A stretch of DNA of 64,000 nucleotides from Salinivibrio sp. ES.052 (GCF_900141775.1 NZ_FSRI01000001.1:962251-1026250); one strand, 5' to 3'. Numbered from the stretch's first letter, positions 47,418-59,236 are shown. Program-made: numbers and translations. The notes: a model not told the origin generated them from the sequence alone.

Positions 47418-48400
47418 TATCTCGCCCTCACTAGCATCCAAATAAACAAGGGAGCGCCAATCACACTGGTCACCACGCCTACGGGAAGCTCGGCCGATGG
47501 TATAATTAGCCGTCCAACGGTATCCGCGCAGACCAGTAACAAGGCACCAGCCAACGCTGACATCGGTAACAAATAGCGATTACGGCTCCCTAACCACACG
47601 CGCAGATAGTGAGGCACGATCAAACCAATAAAGCCAATCACCCCCGCGGTCGCAACCGACACACCAACCAGGACGCTGATCAGCACAATCAACTGCCAAC
47701 GAAGCTGATGCGTATCAAGCCCCAGTTGCTGCGCTTGCTGGTCGCCGAGCATAAGCTGATCAAGTTTTTGTCCGTAACGCCATAATATCCCGATACAAGG
47801 CAACGTTATCGACAGTAACGCTGCATGCTCTAGACGCATGCCTGATAGCGATCCCATCAACCAAACCATTAATTGTCGTAGATTGAAATCGGTACTGAAA
47901 TAGAAAGCCAGTGTCACCCCCGACCCAGCCAGTATACTCAACGCCACCCCAACCAATAAGATGCGCGACGTCGCTAATGCTCGTCGTGCTAATAATACTA
48001 AAACCAAAGTAAATAGGCTGGCACCTAACATCGCAGCGATCGCCATGTTCCCACTTGACGCCCAAGCTGGCGCGAGAAGTAACAGTAAAACTACAGCGAT
48101 ACTTGCGCCCCCCGATATACCAAGTACACCCGGTTCAGCCAGAGGGTTTCCCAGTAATACCTGCAAACTCGCACCGGCCATCGCCAGTGAGGCACCAATC
48201 ATTAAACCTGCGAGCACTCTTGGAAGCCGAAGCTGGATCAGTAGCTGTTGCTCTAATGGCGAGCGAGGTGAAAATGGATTAATCCATAGCTCACCCACAC
48301 TCAGTGCAGCACCACTTGCCAAAAACAATAAACAGGAAAAAATAAGTAATGCGCGCCGCCAACGGCTTTGTTGGCGGGCGGTGAGTTCTGACACTCGCAT
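47417..48400 (-). CDS. btuC: Vitamin B12 ABC transporter permease BtuC
   Basis: Membrane subunit of the FecCD/BtuC family, 327 residues with about ten helices; the motifs GVLGISGGASIAVV and GFIGLIVPHYLRVWLGSRNRYLLP with the coupling-helix region are clear. Partner of BtuD, whose start overlaps its stop. Iron-siderophore permeases share the fold, but the order with a BtuD-like ATPase favours cobalamin. No B12 riboswitch was recognised in the 62 bp to astE. Confidence 0.9.
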   Translation of the reverse strand: MRVSELTARQQSRWRRALLIFSCLLFLASGAALSVGELWINPFSPRSPLEQQLLIQLRLPRVLAGLMIGASLAMAGASLQVLLGNPLAEPGVLGISGGASIAVVLLLLLAPAWASSGNMAIAAMLGASLFTLVLVLLARRALATSRILLVGVALSILAGSGVTLAFYFSTDFNLRQLMVWLMGSLSGMRLEHAALLSITLPCIGILWRYGQKLDQLMLGDQQAQQLGLDTHQLRWQLIVLISVLVGVSVATAGVIGFIGLIVPHYLRVWLGSRNRYLLPMSALAGALLLVCADTVGRLIIPSAELPVGVVTSVIGAPLFIWMLVRAR

Positions 48401-48462
48401 GTGTGATCCATTAGGCCAATACTGTGACGCACTTTACCGACTGACAGTCGGCTTGAAAAGCA

Positions 48463-49503
48463 CTACGCAGAGGCTTTTTGGGGAGCGCACACATAGAGCG
48501 GTTGATTGACATCGGCATCAAAGGGGGTGGCAAGTAACCCAGCACGATGGCCAACTTGCACATGCGCATTCGGGAAAATCACCACTTCACCCTCATGCTC
48601 GGCATAGACGTCTTCTCCCATATCGGTCGCCAACAATGTACCCTTCTCGAACGGCGTGAAGTTTTTAGCCGACGAGGGAAAAGTCAGAGCGAATTGTTCG
48701 GAACGCTTGGTTAAAGTGCGCGTCACTCGATAAAAACGCATCGGAGCAAGTGATGAAGGCAAATCAGCGGCAGTGAGAAGCGTGCGCAAGGTGCGGTCAA
48801 GTGGTGCGTATTCACGCATGTCATTCTTATACAGCGGTGCAACCCGCCCCATCTCTAGTGTCGCAGCTAAGGCATGATGATGATTTGCACTGTACCAGCT
48901 AAAGGTGGGAGACGGAGATTGTGACAGTACTGTCGCATCCATTTGGGCATCATTAAGCAGTGCAGCAAGCGGACGTACGTCGCTGGCTTCCGGCGTCGTA
49001 GGGATCACCCCAAACATGTAATGATGAGAGTCACGAATGGCACTATGTAAATCTAAATGCCATCGCTGCATCGATGATGATTGGACAGCAAAAAAATCAC
49101 TTACCGCTTGCTGAAGTTGGTTCGCGAGATAGTGCTCTTCGTTTTTCTCATCGTTCCAGCCACCAAACAAACGATTGAGGTTATCTTCGATAAAGCGGGT
49201 ATGGACTTTAATCGCTTCAGCATGACCAATAATCAGTAGCAACGGAGAAGTTGGTGTCAACGCGCCACTTAGGATATCGGCGAGAAGACGATCAATAAGC
49301 TCAATGGGTGCCGTTTCATCACCATGGATACCTGATGACAATACGACACAACGATCACCGGTTGGGGAATCAGGCTGAACCACGACAATACCAGGCATGC
49401 GATGTGTAATGGTAAGCGTGTTCATACGCCACTGATCGGCATGGAAGGCGTGGGGAGCGGTAAGTGCGGCATCAATAAAAGCGCCTGGACGTGCTGTCAG
49501 CAT
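48463..49503 (-). CDS. astE: Succinylglutamate desuccinylase AstE
   Basis: Zinc enzyme releasing succinate from N-succinylglutamate, the last step of the AST arginine catabolic pathway. 346 residues with zinc ligands in SGIHGDETAP (about 57, His and Glu) and DLHSAIR (about 145, His). The ATG at 49503 follows AAAGGAAG; the upstream in-frame ATG at 49575 has no site. No other ast genes are in the window, so the pathway is encoded elsewhere. It lies between ihfA's terminator and btuC. Confidence 0.88.
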   Translation of the reverse strand: MLTARPGAFIDAALTAPHAFHADQWRMNTLTITHRMPGIVVVQPDSPTGDRCVVLSSGIHGDETAPIELIDRLLADILSGALTPTSPLLLIIGHAEAIKVHTRFIEDNLNRLFGGWNDEKNEEHYLANQLQQAVSDFFAVQSSSMQRWHLDLHSAIRDSHHYMFGVIPTTPEASDVRPLAALLNDAQMDATVLSQSPSPTFSWYSANHHHALAATLEMGRVAPLYKNDMREYAPLDRTLRTLLTAADLPSSLAPMRFYRVTRTLTKRSEQFALTFPSSAKNFTPFEKGTLLATDMGEDVYAEHEGEVVIFPNAHVQVGHRAGLLATPFDADVNQPLYVCAPQKASA

Positions 49504-49603
49504 AATGCTTCCTTTTATTACAACTAGACAACAAAACGTTACAGCGAGATAACCCAGAAACCCAGAATTTTCCACTCACAATGTGATCATGTATAGACAA
49601 ATT

Positions 49604-49634
49604 AAAAAGCCGTGCACCTTTAGTACACGGCTTT
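49604..49634 (-). terminator. Intrinsic terminator after ihfA
   Basis: GCCGTG pairs with CACGGC inside longer A/T arms (49604-49614 and 49626-49634). On the - strand it ends in TTTTTAATT, 40 bp after the ihfA stop. Confidence 0.8.
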
Positions 49635-49673
49635 CTACTGTGGTGTCGTCACCACCGACAAGTTGATGCTGGG

Positions 49674-49970
49674 TTACTCTTCTACCTCAGCATTTTCAAC
49701 TCGCGCTTTAAGTTTTTGTCCAGGGCGAAAGGTCACTACGCGGCGCGCAGTGATCGGAATATCTTCCCCTGTCTTAGGATTCCGACCAGGTCGTTCATTC
49801 TTGTCTCGCAAATCAAAGTTGCCAAAACCCGATAGTTTGACCTGCTCGCCACTTTCAAGTGCTTTTCGTACTTCTTCGAAAAACGCCTCGACTGTATCCT
49901 TGGCGTCCCGTTTGCTAATCCCGACATTTTCAAACAGGTTCTCAGCCAAATCGGCCTTCGTGAGCGCCAT
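49674..49970 (-). CDS. ihfA: Integration host factor alpha subunit
   Basis: 98-residue DNA-bending nucleoid protein that dimerises with IhfB. The family sequence is clear: [34 protein letters not shown] (arm with the intercalating proline) and [16 protein letters not shown]. The start [10 protein letters not shown] is set by homology; longer upstream codons are not homologous. It lies 407 bp downstream of pheT, but the pheT terminator intervenes, so ihfA must have its own promoter in that gap. Confidence 0.97.
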   Translation of the reverse strand: MALTKADLAENLFENVGISKRDAKDTVEAFFEEVRKALESGEQVKLSGFGNFDLRDKNERPGRNPKTGEDIPITARRVVTFRPGQKLKARVENAEVEE

Positions 49971-50333
49971 AGGTTTTTCCCTCAAGAATTGTTGAACACA
50001 TATGCAATACCGCAGTATCGACACCACCATTCTACACGTGGTCCACACGTCTTTAGCCCTTGTATTCTAGGGATATTTGAGGACCCGTTCAAATCAAGTG
50101 TATGCCAACTGGCTGATTTGCGCCAACTTTTTTACGTTAAAAAAGCAAGGGGCATGTCCAAAAAATTGACCTTTTAAACCAGTATGTTAAAAGCTGTATG
50201 ATCCTCAGACACGTTAATGGGCTTTCAATATGATTGATATTAGGCTTATTTATCAATATCTGAACACTTAATAAACAAATATAGCGAATTTATTCAGTTT
50301 TTCAAACGCATAGATGTTAGGCCATTTAGGCAT
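49971..50333. other. Upstream region of ihfA without recognised genes
   Basis: 363 bp of AT-rich sequence between the pheT terminator and ihfA. It must hold the ihfA promoter. I could not place -35/-10 boxes or an exact IHF site with confidence. Confidence 0.55.
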
Positions 50334-50362
50334 AAAAAAAGCAGCGTTTCCGCTGCTTTTTT
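50334..50362 (-). terminator. Intrinsic terminator after pheT
   Basis: GCAGCG (50341-50346) pairs with CGCTGC (50351-50356) around TTTC, flanked by A7 and T6 runs. On the - strand it follows pheT directly. Confidence 0.85.
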
Positions 50363-50376
50363 ATATTTAAACGGGG

Positions 50377-52779
50377 TTAGTCACGCAAGGCAACGCCCAA
50401 TTTCTCCGATAAATGGCTAACGACACCAGACACGGCCTCACTAATATCCGCTTCTTCCAGTGTGCGTTCACCTGATTGCAAGACCAGTGCTATCGCGAGG
50501 CTCTTCTTACCCTCTTCTACCCCTTTACCGGTATAAAGATCGAAAAGCTGCGCATCTTTAATCAATGGACTGCCGGTTTGCAAACACGCGTCCACCACAT
50601 CACCAGAAGCAAGCGCTTGGTCGGCAATCACAGCAATATCACGGCGGTTAGCCGGGTATTTAGAAAGCCCTGCGGCTTCAGGAATAAAGCGCTCATCAAT
50701 GGCTTGCCATTCCAGCTCAAACACTACGGTACGGCCGTTTAAGCCAAATTCACGCTCAAGCTCTGGATGCAGTGTACCAATGTGGCCCACGACCTTGTCG
50801 TCATACTCGATCGCGGCGGTTTGGCCTGGGTGCATCGCTGGGTGCGACGCGGATACAAAACGGAAGTCTTTCAACTTTCCTGTTAGCTCAAGCACCGCTT
50901 CTAAGTCGCCTTTTAAGTCAAAAAAGTCGACAGTTGTGCTCGCCAGATCCCAATGCTCTTCACTGCCAGGACCTGCAATCACCCCCGCAAGCATGCTTTC
51001 TTGGCGAATGCTTGATTGACGAACGGTACCACCCGTTTCTCCTTCAGGGGTAAAGCGTAAGCCAAATTCAAACAAGCGCACACGAGGCTGCTGACGTTTT
51101 TGGTTGTAGGCAACTGTATTCAACAGCCCTGGAAGCAAGCTCAAGCGCATGGCCGACATATCAGCAGAAATTGGGCTTGGCAGGATCAGCGGCTCAACAT
51201 CAGGGACAATCAGCGCTTGCTGTTTAGGTTCAACAAAGCTGTACGTAATCGCCTCGTGGAAGCCACGATCAACCAACAAATCGCGTACACGTTTTAGCGG
51301 CATTGCCGCTTCTTTGTATTCACGCATCGTCAGTGCCGCTTTAGGGGCTCGGGTTGGAATGTTGTCGTAGCCGTAAATACGGCCGACTTCTTCAATCAGA
51401 TCCTGCTCAATGGCAATATCAAAGCGCCAGCTTGGAGCTGTTGCTTGCCAACCCTGTTCTGTGGTCGTTACCGCACACCCTAAACGCGTCAGAATCGCGT
51501 CGACATCGCTAGTGTCAATATGATGACCCAGCAAGCCGTCGAGTTTGCTTCGACGAAGCGTGACAGTGTCACGAGCCGGTAATGCTTCAGAGGACTCAGC
51601 GGTAACAATCTCTCCCGCTTCACCACCACAAATAGCTAATAGCAGCTCAGTGGCACGCTCCATCGCCGCCGCTTGCAGCGCCGGATCGACACCACGCTCA
51701 AAGCGGTGAGAGGAATCTGTGTGTAGCCCATAGCTGCGTGCACGGCCGCGGATCACATCAGGGGCAAAAAACGCCGATTCGAGTAAGATATCTTGCGTGT
51801 CTGTAGTGACGCCAGAGTCTTGCCCGCCAAAAATCCCGGCCATCGCCAAGGCTTTGTTCTCATCGGCAATCACCAAGGTTTGCGCATTGAGTGTTGCTTC
51901 GTTGCTATCGAGCAATGTAAGCGTTTCGCCCTCTTTTGCCATACGCACCACAATGCCACCCTCAAGCTTGCTAAGGTCAAAAGCATGCATCGGCTGACCT
52001 TGCTCAAGCATCACATAGTTAGTGACATCCACCACAGGGTCGATAGCGCGAATGCCACTGCGGCGCAATTTCTCTTGCATCCACAGCGGAGTCTGCGCAT
52101 TTAGATCCACATTTTTTACCACACGTCCTAAATAACGTGGACACGCTTGTGGCGCATCAATACGCACGGATACCTTGTCTTCAATGCTGGCAGCGACCGG
52201 TGTGATAGTCGGCTCGGTGACATCCGCGCGATTCAATACGCCGACTTCACGCGCCAAGCCACGTAGGCTCAAGCAATCAGCACGGTTCGGGGTTAAGTCG
52301 ACATCGATGGTTACATCGTTTAGCGCGAGGTAGTCACGGATGTCCGTACCAATCGGTGCGTCGACAGGCAGCTCGATAATGCCGTCAGATTCAACATCAA
52401 TCCCTAACTCAGTAAATGAGCACAACATGCCGAAAGACGGTTGACCACGTAGTTTTGCTTTTTTGATTTTGAAGTCGCCAGGCAGCACAGCACCGACCAT
52501 TGCTACGGCCACTTTCAGGCCTTGGCGGCAATTGGGCGCACCACAGACGATATCGAGTAATTCGTCGTCGCCGACATTAATTTTAGTCACGCGCAGTTTA
52601 TCGGCATCAGGGTGCTGGCCACACTCAACGACTTCGCCAACAACCACTCCGCTAAAGTCACCAGCGACTGGCGCAATTTCATCGACTTCGAGGCCGGCCA
52701 TGGTGATCTGATGGGCAAGCGCGTCGGTGTCGTTTGCTGGGTTTACCCACTCTCTCAACCAAGATTCACTGAATTTCAT
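50377..52779 (-). CDS. pheT: Phenylalanyl-tRNA synthetase beta subunit
   Basis: 800-residue beta subunit (E. coli 795) of the alpha2beta2 enzyme that charges tRNA-Phe. Visible parts: an N-terminal EMAP-like tRNA-binding domain ([12 protein letters not shown]...), a B3/B4 editing region, B5, and a C-terminal ferredoxin-like anticodon domain ([13 protein letters not shown]). It starts 19 bp after pheS. An exact matS site lies inside at 51560. Confidence 0.96.
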   Translation of the reverse strand: MKFSESWLREWVNPANDTDALAHQITMAGLEVDEIAPVAGDFSGVVVGEVVECGQHPDADKLRVTKINVGDDELLDIVCGAPNCRQGLKVAVAMVGAVLPGDFKIKKAKLRGQPSFGMLCSFTELGIDVESDGIIELPVDAPIGTDIRDYLALNDVTIDVDLTPNRADCLSLRGLAREVGVLNRADVTEPTITPVAASIEDKVSVRIDAPQACPRYLGRVVKNVDLNAQTPLWMQEKLRRSGIRAIDPVVDVTNYVMLEQGQPMHAFDLSKLEGGIVVRMAKEGETLTLLDSNEATLNAQTLVIADENKALAMAGIFGGQDSGVTTDTQDILLESAFFAPDVIRGRARSYGLHTDSSHRFERGVDPALQAAAMERATELLLAICGGEAGEIVTAESSEALPARDTVTLRRSKLDGLLGHHIDTSDVDAILTRLGCAVTTTEQGWQATAPSWRFDIAIEQDLIEEVGRIYGYDNIPTRAPKAALTMREYKEAAMPLKRVRDLLVDRGFHEAITYSFVEPKQQALIVPDVEPLILPSPISADMSAMRLSLLPGLLNTVAYNQKRQQPRVRLFEFGLRFTPEGETGGTVRQSSIRQESMLAGVIAGPGSEEHWDLASTTVDFFDLKGDLEAVLELTGKLKDFRFVSASHPAMHPGQTAAIEYDDKVVGHIGTLHPELEREFGLNGRTVVFELEWQAIDERFIPEAAGLSKYPANRRDIAVIADQALASGDVVDACLQTGSPLIKDAQLFDLYTGKGVEEGKKSLAIALVLQSGERTLEEADISEAVSGVVSHLSEKLGVALRD
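51560..51572. other. matS site in pheT
   Basis: GTGACAGTGTCAC is an exact match to GTGACRNYGTCAC, about 38 kb from dif. Confidence 0.88.
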
Positions 52780-52798
52780 TATTACCTTGCCCCACTGA

Positions 52799-53845
<1,047 letters not shown>

Positions 53846-54092
53846 TCATGGTTTCACCCATTGTCTGAGCAAACTGACAGAGTCGTCTTGTTATACGCCT
53901 CAATGCCAATTGACTGAGAGAACAGGTAATAAATTGACCTTACATACTAATTAATGCCACGACTAATGCCAAACGCTAAACGGCATTTAAGCCATTTTTC
54001 CTCGTCATTACCTACCGGTTTATCCATTTCGTTGGCACAGAGGGAGAGTTTGCTATCCTATGGACCAATATCTCGACGAATCCGGAGCCAGT

Positions 54093-55121
54093 ATGCAAGA
54101 CAACAATCACCCTTTACGCGTGTTTGTATCCACCTCGACTCACCCTTGGTTTAATTTAGCGGTGGAAGATACGATTTTTCGGACGATGTCTGCAGATCAA
54201 AATGTGCTCTTTCTTTGGCGCAATGATAATACCGTGGTGATTGGTCGTGGCCAAAATGCGTGGCGCGAATGTAACACCCGAAAAATGGAACAAGACGGTG
54301 TCGTTTTAGCGCGGCGCCAAAGTGGGGGCGGCGCCGTGTTTCATGATCTCGGCAATACCAACTTTACCTTTATGGCCGGCAAACCGGGTTTCGATAAATC
54401 GATATCGACACAAATTGTACTCGACGCGCTGAAAAACCTGGGAATAGATGCCGATGCCAGTGGACGTAATGATCTCACCATGGAGACGCCCGAAGGCCCA
54501 AGAAAAATATCGGGCTCTGCCTACAAAGAGGCCAAAGATCGCGGCTTTCACCATGGTACGCTATTAATTAATGCCAACTTGTCGCGACTGGGCGACTACC
54601 TCAACCCCGACGCGAAGAAACTGAAAGCAAAAGGGATTACATCGGTCCGTGCCCGCGTTGCCAATATTACCGACTTTGTCCCTAGCATTGATCATCAACG
54701 CGTGTGTGCGGCGATTAAAACCGCCTTTTTCCGCCATTACGGCCATACCACTGAGGTTGAGTACATTTCTCCCGACGCCAAGCCCGATGTAGAAGGCTTT
54801 AATGCCATCTACGAAAAACAGTGCAGCTGGGAATGGAATTTTGGCAAGAGCCCACAATTTATGCATACGTTTGATGAGCGCTTCGAATGGGGCGGTATTG
54901 AGCTGCATTTAGATGTGAAGAATGGAGAAATCGCCGACTGTAAGCTATTTACCGATAGCTTAACGCCAGGGCCGCTGGAAATACTGGCGAGCCAGCTTAT
55001 TGGGCAAACCTATCACTCGGAAACACTCTATCAATTTGTCACCCGTCAGGCAGAGGCAGATCCAAGCCACCAGGCCATGTTTCAGGATATAGCCCTTTGG
55101 CTGCGCCACGCCCTCGCTTGA
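54093..55121 (+). CDS. lplA: Lipoate-protein ligase A
   Basis: ATP-dependent enzyme that attaches scavenged lipoate to the lipoyl domains of pyruvate and 2-oxoglutarate dehydrogenases and GcvH. 342 residues (E. coli 338) with [15 protein letters not shown] (lipoate site) and the catalytic Lys region KISGSAYKE near residue 133, plus the C-terminal domain. The ATG at 54093 follows GGAG and matches the family; one 33 bases upstream does not. Divergent from pheS, with 310 bp between the starts holding the promoters. Confidence 0.95.
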   Translation: MQDNNHPLRVFVSTSTHPWFNLAVEDTIFRTMSADQNVLFLWRNDNTVVIGRGQNAWRECNTRKMEQDGVVLARRQSGGGAVFHDLGNTNFTFMAGKPGFDKSISTQIVLDALKNLGIDADASGRNDLTMETPEGPRKISGSAYKEAKDRGFHHGTLLINANLSRLGDYLNPDAKKLKAKGITSVRARVANITDFVPSIDHQRVCAAIKTAFFRHYGHTTEVEYISPDAKPDVEGFNAIYEKQCSWEWNFGKSPQFMHTFDERFEWGGIELHLDVKNGEIADCKLFTDSLTPGPLEILASQLIGQTYHSETLYQFVTRQAEADPSHQAMFQDIALWLRHALA

Positions 55122-55443
55122 TAGGCACACATTAACAGTGACCCCCGTCACATAATCCCCTCTCTTTTTGATCCCACGCAAAGACGCAATCAGCTGTCAC
55201 GTCACTATAGGTGGCAGCTGCTCAGTGCGACAAAATTTCATCATTTGGATAAAACTCATCATTAATGACGGCATTGTTGCTTGAATAATAGTTTTTAATT
55301 TTGATAAAAAACCATTAATCTAGTTTTACATATTTTGTTACAAACTGTAGCGAGGTGATCTTTCCAACAAACGTTTCGGCAATGTACTGCACGCCGATTG
55401 AAGAAATGCAGGCCCAACAAAACTCACGAATAATTAGATAGTT
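55122..55443. other. Intergenic region before the POT transporter
   Basis: 322 bp with AT-rich sequence; the transporter promoter must be here but no clear -35/-10 pair was found. A matS-like GTGAC...GTCAC at 55138 has the wrong centre length. Confidence 0.5.
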
Positions 55444-56832
55444 ATGGAAAACCAAAAAACAATACTCGGTCACCCTCGGGGACTTTTTTTACTCTTCGGC
55501 ACGGAACTGTGGGAGCGCTTTTCCTACTACGCGATGCGTGCGATTTTGGTGCTTTACCTCACCGATCAAACCATCAATGGCGGCTTAGGCTGGTCCACCA
55601 AAGACGCACTAGAGCTGTATGGCTACTACACTGGTCTCGTCTACATCACTCCACTCATTGGTGGATGGTTTGCCGATAACTTTATTGGTCAGCGCCGTGC
55701 CGTTATCGTCGGTGGTGCGCTGATGGCAATTGGACAATTCACCCTCGCCTTTCCTGCCCAAAAGTACGGTTTAGACATTGTTCACACCTTATATGCTGGC
55801 CTAGCTCTGCTGATCACAGGTTGTGGCTTACTAAAACCCAACATTTCGACGATGGTGGGTGACCTTTACTATGAAGGCGATCATCGTCGTGATGGTGCGT
55901 TTACCATCTTTTATATGGGCATCAACATTGGCTCATTGTTGGCCGGCTTTGTCTCTGGCTCGGTAACCAGCGCTTACGGCTGGCAATATGGCTTTTTTGC
56001 TGCCGGTATCGGCATGCTGTTTAGCTTAGTAATCCAGCTAACTATGGCCAACGCTTGGCTAGGCGAAATAGGCCGTGTTCCCGCGGCACAAAAAGCGCGA
56101 GATGCTAATCATTCTAAGACCAATGCTCCACTGACCAAGCAAGAAATCGATCGCCTTAAAGTCATCTTATTGATGGGTTTGTTCGTGATCATTTTCTGGG
56201 CCGGCTTTGAACAAGCGGGTGGCTTGATGAATATTTACACGCAAGAGTACACGGATCGCATGGTGGGTGGGTTTGAAATCCCAGCGGCATGGTTCCAGTC
56301 ACTCAACCCCTTCTTCATCATTGTCTGTGCGCCCATAGCAGCATCATTGTGGGTGCGCCTGGGTCCGAAAGAGCCCGGCTCACCGGTCAAATTTGCCATG
56401 GCGTTATTTATGCTGGCGCTTGGCTTTTTGTGCATGATCGGGGCCGTGTTAGAGCAAGGCGGCGATACCACGGTGAAAACCTCGATGTTCTGGCTAGTGG
56501 GCGCGTTCTTCTTCCACACATTAGGCGAGTTGTGCCTCTCGCCAATTGGTTTATCGCTAGTGACTAAGCTAGCCCCACTTCGCTTAGCATCACTGATGAT
56601 GGGCGCGTGGTTTGGCTTTAACGCAATTGCCAACTACATTGCCGGTATTATTGGCTCGCATGTGGGTGATTATGGTGCCATGGCTATTTTTGGTGGCATA
56701 GCGGCCACGGCTGCTGTCTCAGGCGTTATCTTGCTGACACTATCCAACACCCTGATCCGCTGGATGCACGGCGCTGAATCCGGTGCCACTCCCAGTGAAG
56801 AAATCGAGCAACAACAAGTACAAGTGGCGTAA
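55444..56832 (+). CDS. dtpA: Proton-dependent di-/tripeptide transporter (POT family)
   Basis: Inner-membrane peptide:H+ symporter of 462 residues with the POT signature TELWERFSYYAMRAILVLYL in helix 1 and a second conserved region around NIGSLLAGF (PTR2 motif). About 12 to 14 helices are expected. The ExxER residues that couple protons are present. It resembles E. coli DtpA/DtpB; the symbol is by family resemblance, since paralogues are common. Single gene ended by a bidirectional terminator. Confidence 0.87.
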   Translation: MENQKTILGHPRGLFLLFGTELWERFSYYAMRAILVLYLTDQTINGGLGWSTKDALELYGYYTGLVYITPLIGGWFADNFIGQRRAVIVGGALMAIGQFTLAFPAQKYGLDIVHTLYAGLALLITGCGLLKPNISTMVGDLYYEGDHRRDGAFTIFYMGINIGSLLAGFVSGSVTSAYGWQYGFFAAGIGMLFSLVIQLTMANAWLGEIGRVPAAQKARDANHSKTNAPLTKQEIDRLKVILLMGLFVIIFWAGFEQAGGLMNIYTQEYTDRMVGGFEIPAAWFQSLNPFFIIVCAPIAASLWVRLGPKEPGSPVKFAMALFMLALGFLCMIGAVLEQGGDTTVKTSMFWLVGAFFFHTLGELCLSPIGLSLVTKLAPLRLASLMMGAWFGFNAIANYIAGIIGSHVGDYGAMAIFGGIAATAAVSGVILLTLSNTLIRWMHGAESGATPSEEIEQQQVQVA

Positions 56833-56861
56833 CATTAACACCCGTCGCGTTATTGAATAGC

Positions 56862-56886
56862 AAAGAGGCCCGAGGGCCTCTTTTTT
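56862..56886. terminator. Bidirectional terminator between dtpA and ptsG
   Basis: AAAGAGGCCC (56862-56871) pairs with GGGCCTCTTT (56874-56883), with T6 on the + side and A-rich sequence on the other. Confidence 0.85.
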
Positions 56887-56894
56887 ATCGTTGT

Positions 56895-58331
56895 TTAACC
56901 AACAAGCACCGCTTTTATTTCAGATTTAATAGTGTCTGATTGCGTACCAAATATGGCTTGAAGGTTGTCACCAACAACCAGTACCTCTTTGGCGCCGAGC
57001 TGCTTAATTGCGGCAATATCGGCATGCTGGATATCATTCAGGCTGACTCGCAGTCGCGTGATACAGGCATCCACATTTTTAATGTTTTCCTTTCCTCCAA
57101 GCGCACTGACCAATTGATGTGCCAGCTCTGAACCGATTTCCGAAAGTTGACTTACCTCGGTTTCAGCTGTTTCACGGCCTGGTGTCAGCAAATTAAGCTT
57201 ACTGATCGTTAATCTAAACAAGCTGTAATACATCAACGCCCAGAGCGGGCCAATCAGTGCGAAAAGCCAAGCATTGGTCGACAGTGGGTAATAGATCAGG
57301 AAGTCAATTGCGCCATGAGCGAAGGTGACGCTATGGTGGATATCTAACGTTGTGACGAGAGCAAAACCGATCCCCGTTAAGACACAATGCATGGCATACA
57401 ACACCGGCGCGACAAATAGGAAAGAAAACTCCATCGGTTCGGTAATACCCGTCAGCCAAGATGTTAACGCTGCCGAAGCCATAATCCCGCCAACCAGTGC
57501 GCGTTTGTCAGGGCGAGCTGCGTGATAAATAGCTAACCCCACCGCCGGTAACGCCCACATTGAGTACAAATAGCCTCCGGCTAGATTGCCAGCAGTAGGG
57601 TCACCGGCAAGATAGCGCTGAATTTCACCAGTGATCACTTTACCGCTTTCAGGGTCGACGTATTCCCCCACTTCAAAGAAGAAAGGCACGTTCCAAATGT
57701 GGTGTAAGCCAAAAGGAATCAAAGAACGCTCAACAAACCCGTAAATACCAAAAGCGGTGGTTGGGCTTTGATAAGCCGCCCAGTGCGAAAAACTCTTGAT
57801 TGCGCCGCCAATGGGAGGCCAGATATAGCTGAGCGCAATACCCAGGAATATTGCAGCAATACCCGTAACGATAGGGACGAAGCGTTTTCCGGCAAAGAAG
57901 CCTAAGTACTCAGGAAGTTGGATGTTATGAAAGCGATTAAATAAATAGGCTGCCACAGCCCCGATCATAATCCCGCCGAACACCCCAGTATTAAGGCTAG
58001 GGATCCCGATGATCATCGCAGGCTCAATGCCGTGGATGTTAGCCATTACCCCTAAGGTTGCGGTCATAATGGCAAAGCCAACCGTCGCCGCCAGCGCAGC
58101 CGCGCCATCGTTGTCTGATAGACCCAGAGCGACACCAATTGCAAAGATAAGTGCCAGATTGCTGAATACGGCATCGCCTGACATGGCCATGATTTCAGAG
58201 ACACTATCCGGTATCCATGCGAAGTTAGCAGAACCGATACCGAGTAATAGACCAGCGACAGGTAATACCGCCACAGGCAGCATCAAAGAGCGCCCTATCC
58301 GTTGTAGTAATCCAAACGCGTGACTAAACAT
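56895..58331 (-). CDS. ptsG: Glucose-specific PTS enzyme IIBC
   Basis: Membrane permease and phosphotransferase that imports and phosphorylates glucose; IIA comes from Crr. 478 residues (E. coli PtsG 477): the IIC domain (about 1-380) with GLHHIWNVPFF and GITEPMEFSF, then IIB (about 395-478) with the phosphorylated cysteine in DACITRLRVSL near residue 420. No IIA domain is fused. It is divergent from a response regulator, kinase and glucose-type binding protein operon that probably controls it. Confidence 0.92.
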   Translation of the reverse strand: MFSHAFGLLQRIGRSLMLPVAVLPVAGLLLGIGSANFAWIPDSVSEIMAMSGDAVFSNLALIFAIGVALGLSDNDGAAALAATVGFAIMTATLGVMANIHGIEPAMIIGIPSLNTGVFGGIMIGAVAAYLFNRFHNIQLPEYLGFFAGKRFVPIVTGIAAIFLGIALSYIWPPIGGAIKSFSHWAAYQSPTTAFGIYGFVERSLIPFGLHHIWNVPFFFEVGEYVDPESGKVITGEIQRYLAGDPTAGNLAGGYLYSMWALPAVGLAIYHAARPDKRALVGGIMASAALTSWLTGITEPMEFSFLFVAPVLYAMHCVLTGIGFALVTTLDIHHSVTFAHGAIDFLIYYPLSTNAWLFALIGPLWALMYYSLFRLTISKLNLLTPGRETAETEVSQLSEIGSELAHQLVSALGGKENIKNVDACITRLRVSLNDIQHADIAAIKQLGAKEVLVVGDNLQAIFGTQSDTIKSEIKAVLVG

Positions 58332-58391
58332 GTGATGTTCCTTTTTTATGTAGAGACATACACACGATAAAGAAAAGCGTCTCCCCTAAGG

Positions 58392-58415
58392 TTACAAAAG
58401 CCTATGAGTTTGTAA
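58392..58415. promoter_or_regulatory. Candidate operator between ptsG and the response regulator
   Basis: TTACAAA (58392-58398) and TTTGTAA (58409-58415) form an inverted repeat with a 10-base spacer; a further TTACA half-site lies at 58424-58428. The position in the shared 200-bp promoter region fits binding of an OmpR-type regulator or a sugar repressor. Confidence 0.4.
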
Positions 58416-58531
58416 GCAGGCTGTTACATACCAACGCCTACCGGTGTGGCAATATCAGCTTGCACCAATAGTGATCTCGTTTTAATTGAGGTATACACAA
58501 GGCATTGGTGATAAACACAGGAATGTGCAAG

Positions 58532-59236
58532 ATGAAAACCATCCTCGTTGTGGATGACAATCAATCGCTTAGAGATGCACTCACCGATTACCTAGGGCGA
58601 GCTGAGTTTCATGTTCTTACTGCCAGTGACGGTGAGCAAATGTGGGCGCACTATCAAACGCACGCACCGGATCTCATCATTCTCGATATTATGCTGCCAG
58701 GCGATGATGGGCTTACGCTATGTAGCCAAATTCGCAAACACTCTAACGTCCCCATCATCATGCTCACGGCCGTGACAGATGAAGCTGATCGTGTTGCAGG
58801 GCTTGAAGTGGGCGCCGATGATTACATGACAAAAACCTTTAGCCCACGTGAGCTACTGGCACGCATTAAAGCCTTATTGAGGCGTACACGTATGACCCAA
58901 TCATCCGGTATCGGCCATAAAGTCACTTTCGCCGGATGGACGTGTGACCTGCTGAAGCGTCAATTAGTTAGCCCTCACGGTGAGTGCAAACAATTGTCTG
59001 GCGCCGATTTTAACCTGATCAGCTTAATGCTAGAAAAACCCAATCAGCTTTTGAGTCGAGATGATATTGCCCGCTGCATTTGGGGGCGAGATGCAGAGCC
59101 ATTTGAACGCGGGATTGATGTACAAATCAGCCGATTACGTAAGCACCTTCACGACGACGAGCGTTCGCTGATTCTAACGGTAAGAAATAAAGGTTACATG
59201 CTCGCCACTGATGTCATCGCGACAGAGGTGCATTGA
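58532..59236 (+). CDS. OmpR-family response regulator, GltR-like
   Basis: 234-residue regulator: a receiver domain with acidic pocket VVDDN, phospho-acceptor Asp52 (LILDIMLPGDDG) and Lys101, then a winged-helix domain ending in VRNKGYMLA. The almost invariant proline after the lysine (KP) is a threonine here (KTFSPRELL). The start at MKTILVVDD is preferred over an in-frame ATG 27 bases upstream. The kinase gene overlaps its stop. By gene context with a GtsA-like protein it resembles Pseudomonas GltR, a glucose-uptake regulator. Confidence 0.85.
   Translation: MKTILVVDDNQSLRDALTDYLGRAEFHVLTASDGEQMWAHYQTHAPDLIILDIMLPGDDGLTLCSQIRKHSNVPIIMLTAVTDEADRVAGLEVGADDYMTKTFSPRELLARIKALLRRTRMTQSSGIGHKVTFAGWTCDLLKRQLVSPHGECKQLSGADFNLISLMLEKPNQLLSRDDIARCIWGRDAEPFERGIDVQISRLRKHLHDDERSLILTVRNKGYMLATDVIATEVH

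Noticed and set aside
55138-55151. GTGAC-CCCC-GTCAC resembling matS
   Set aside because: The centre is four bases rather than three, so the half-sites are out of register.
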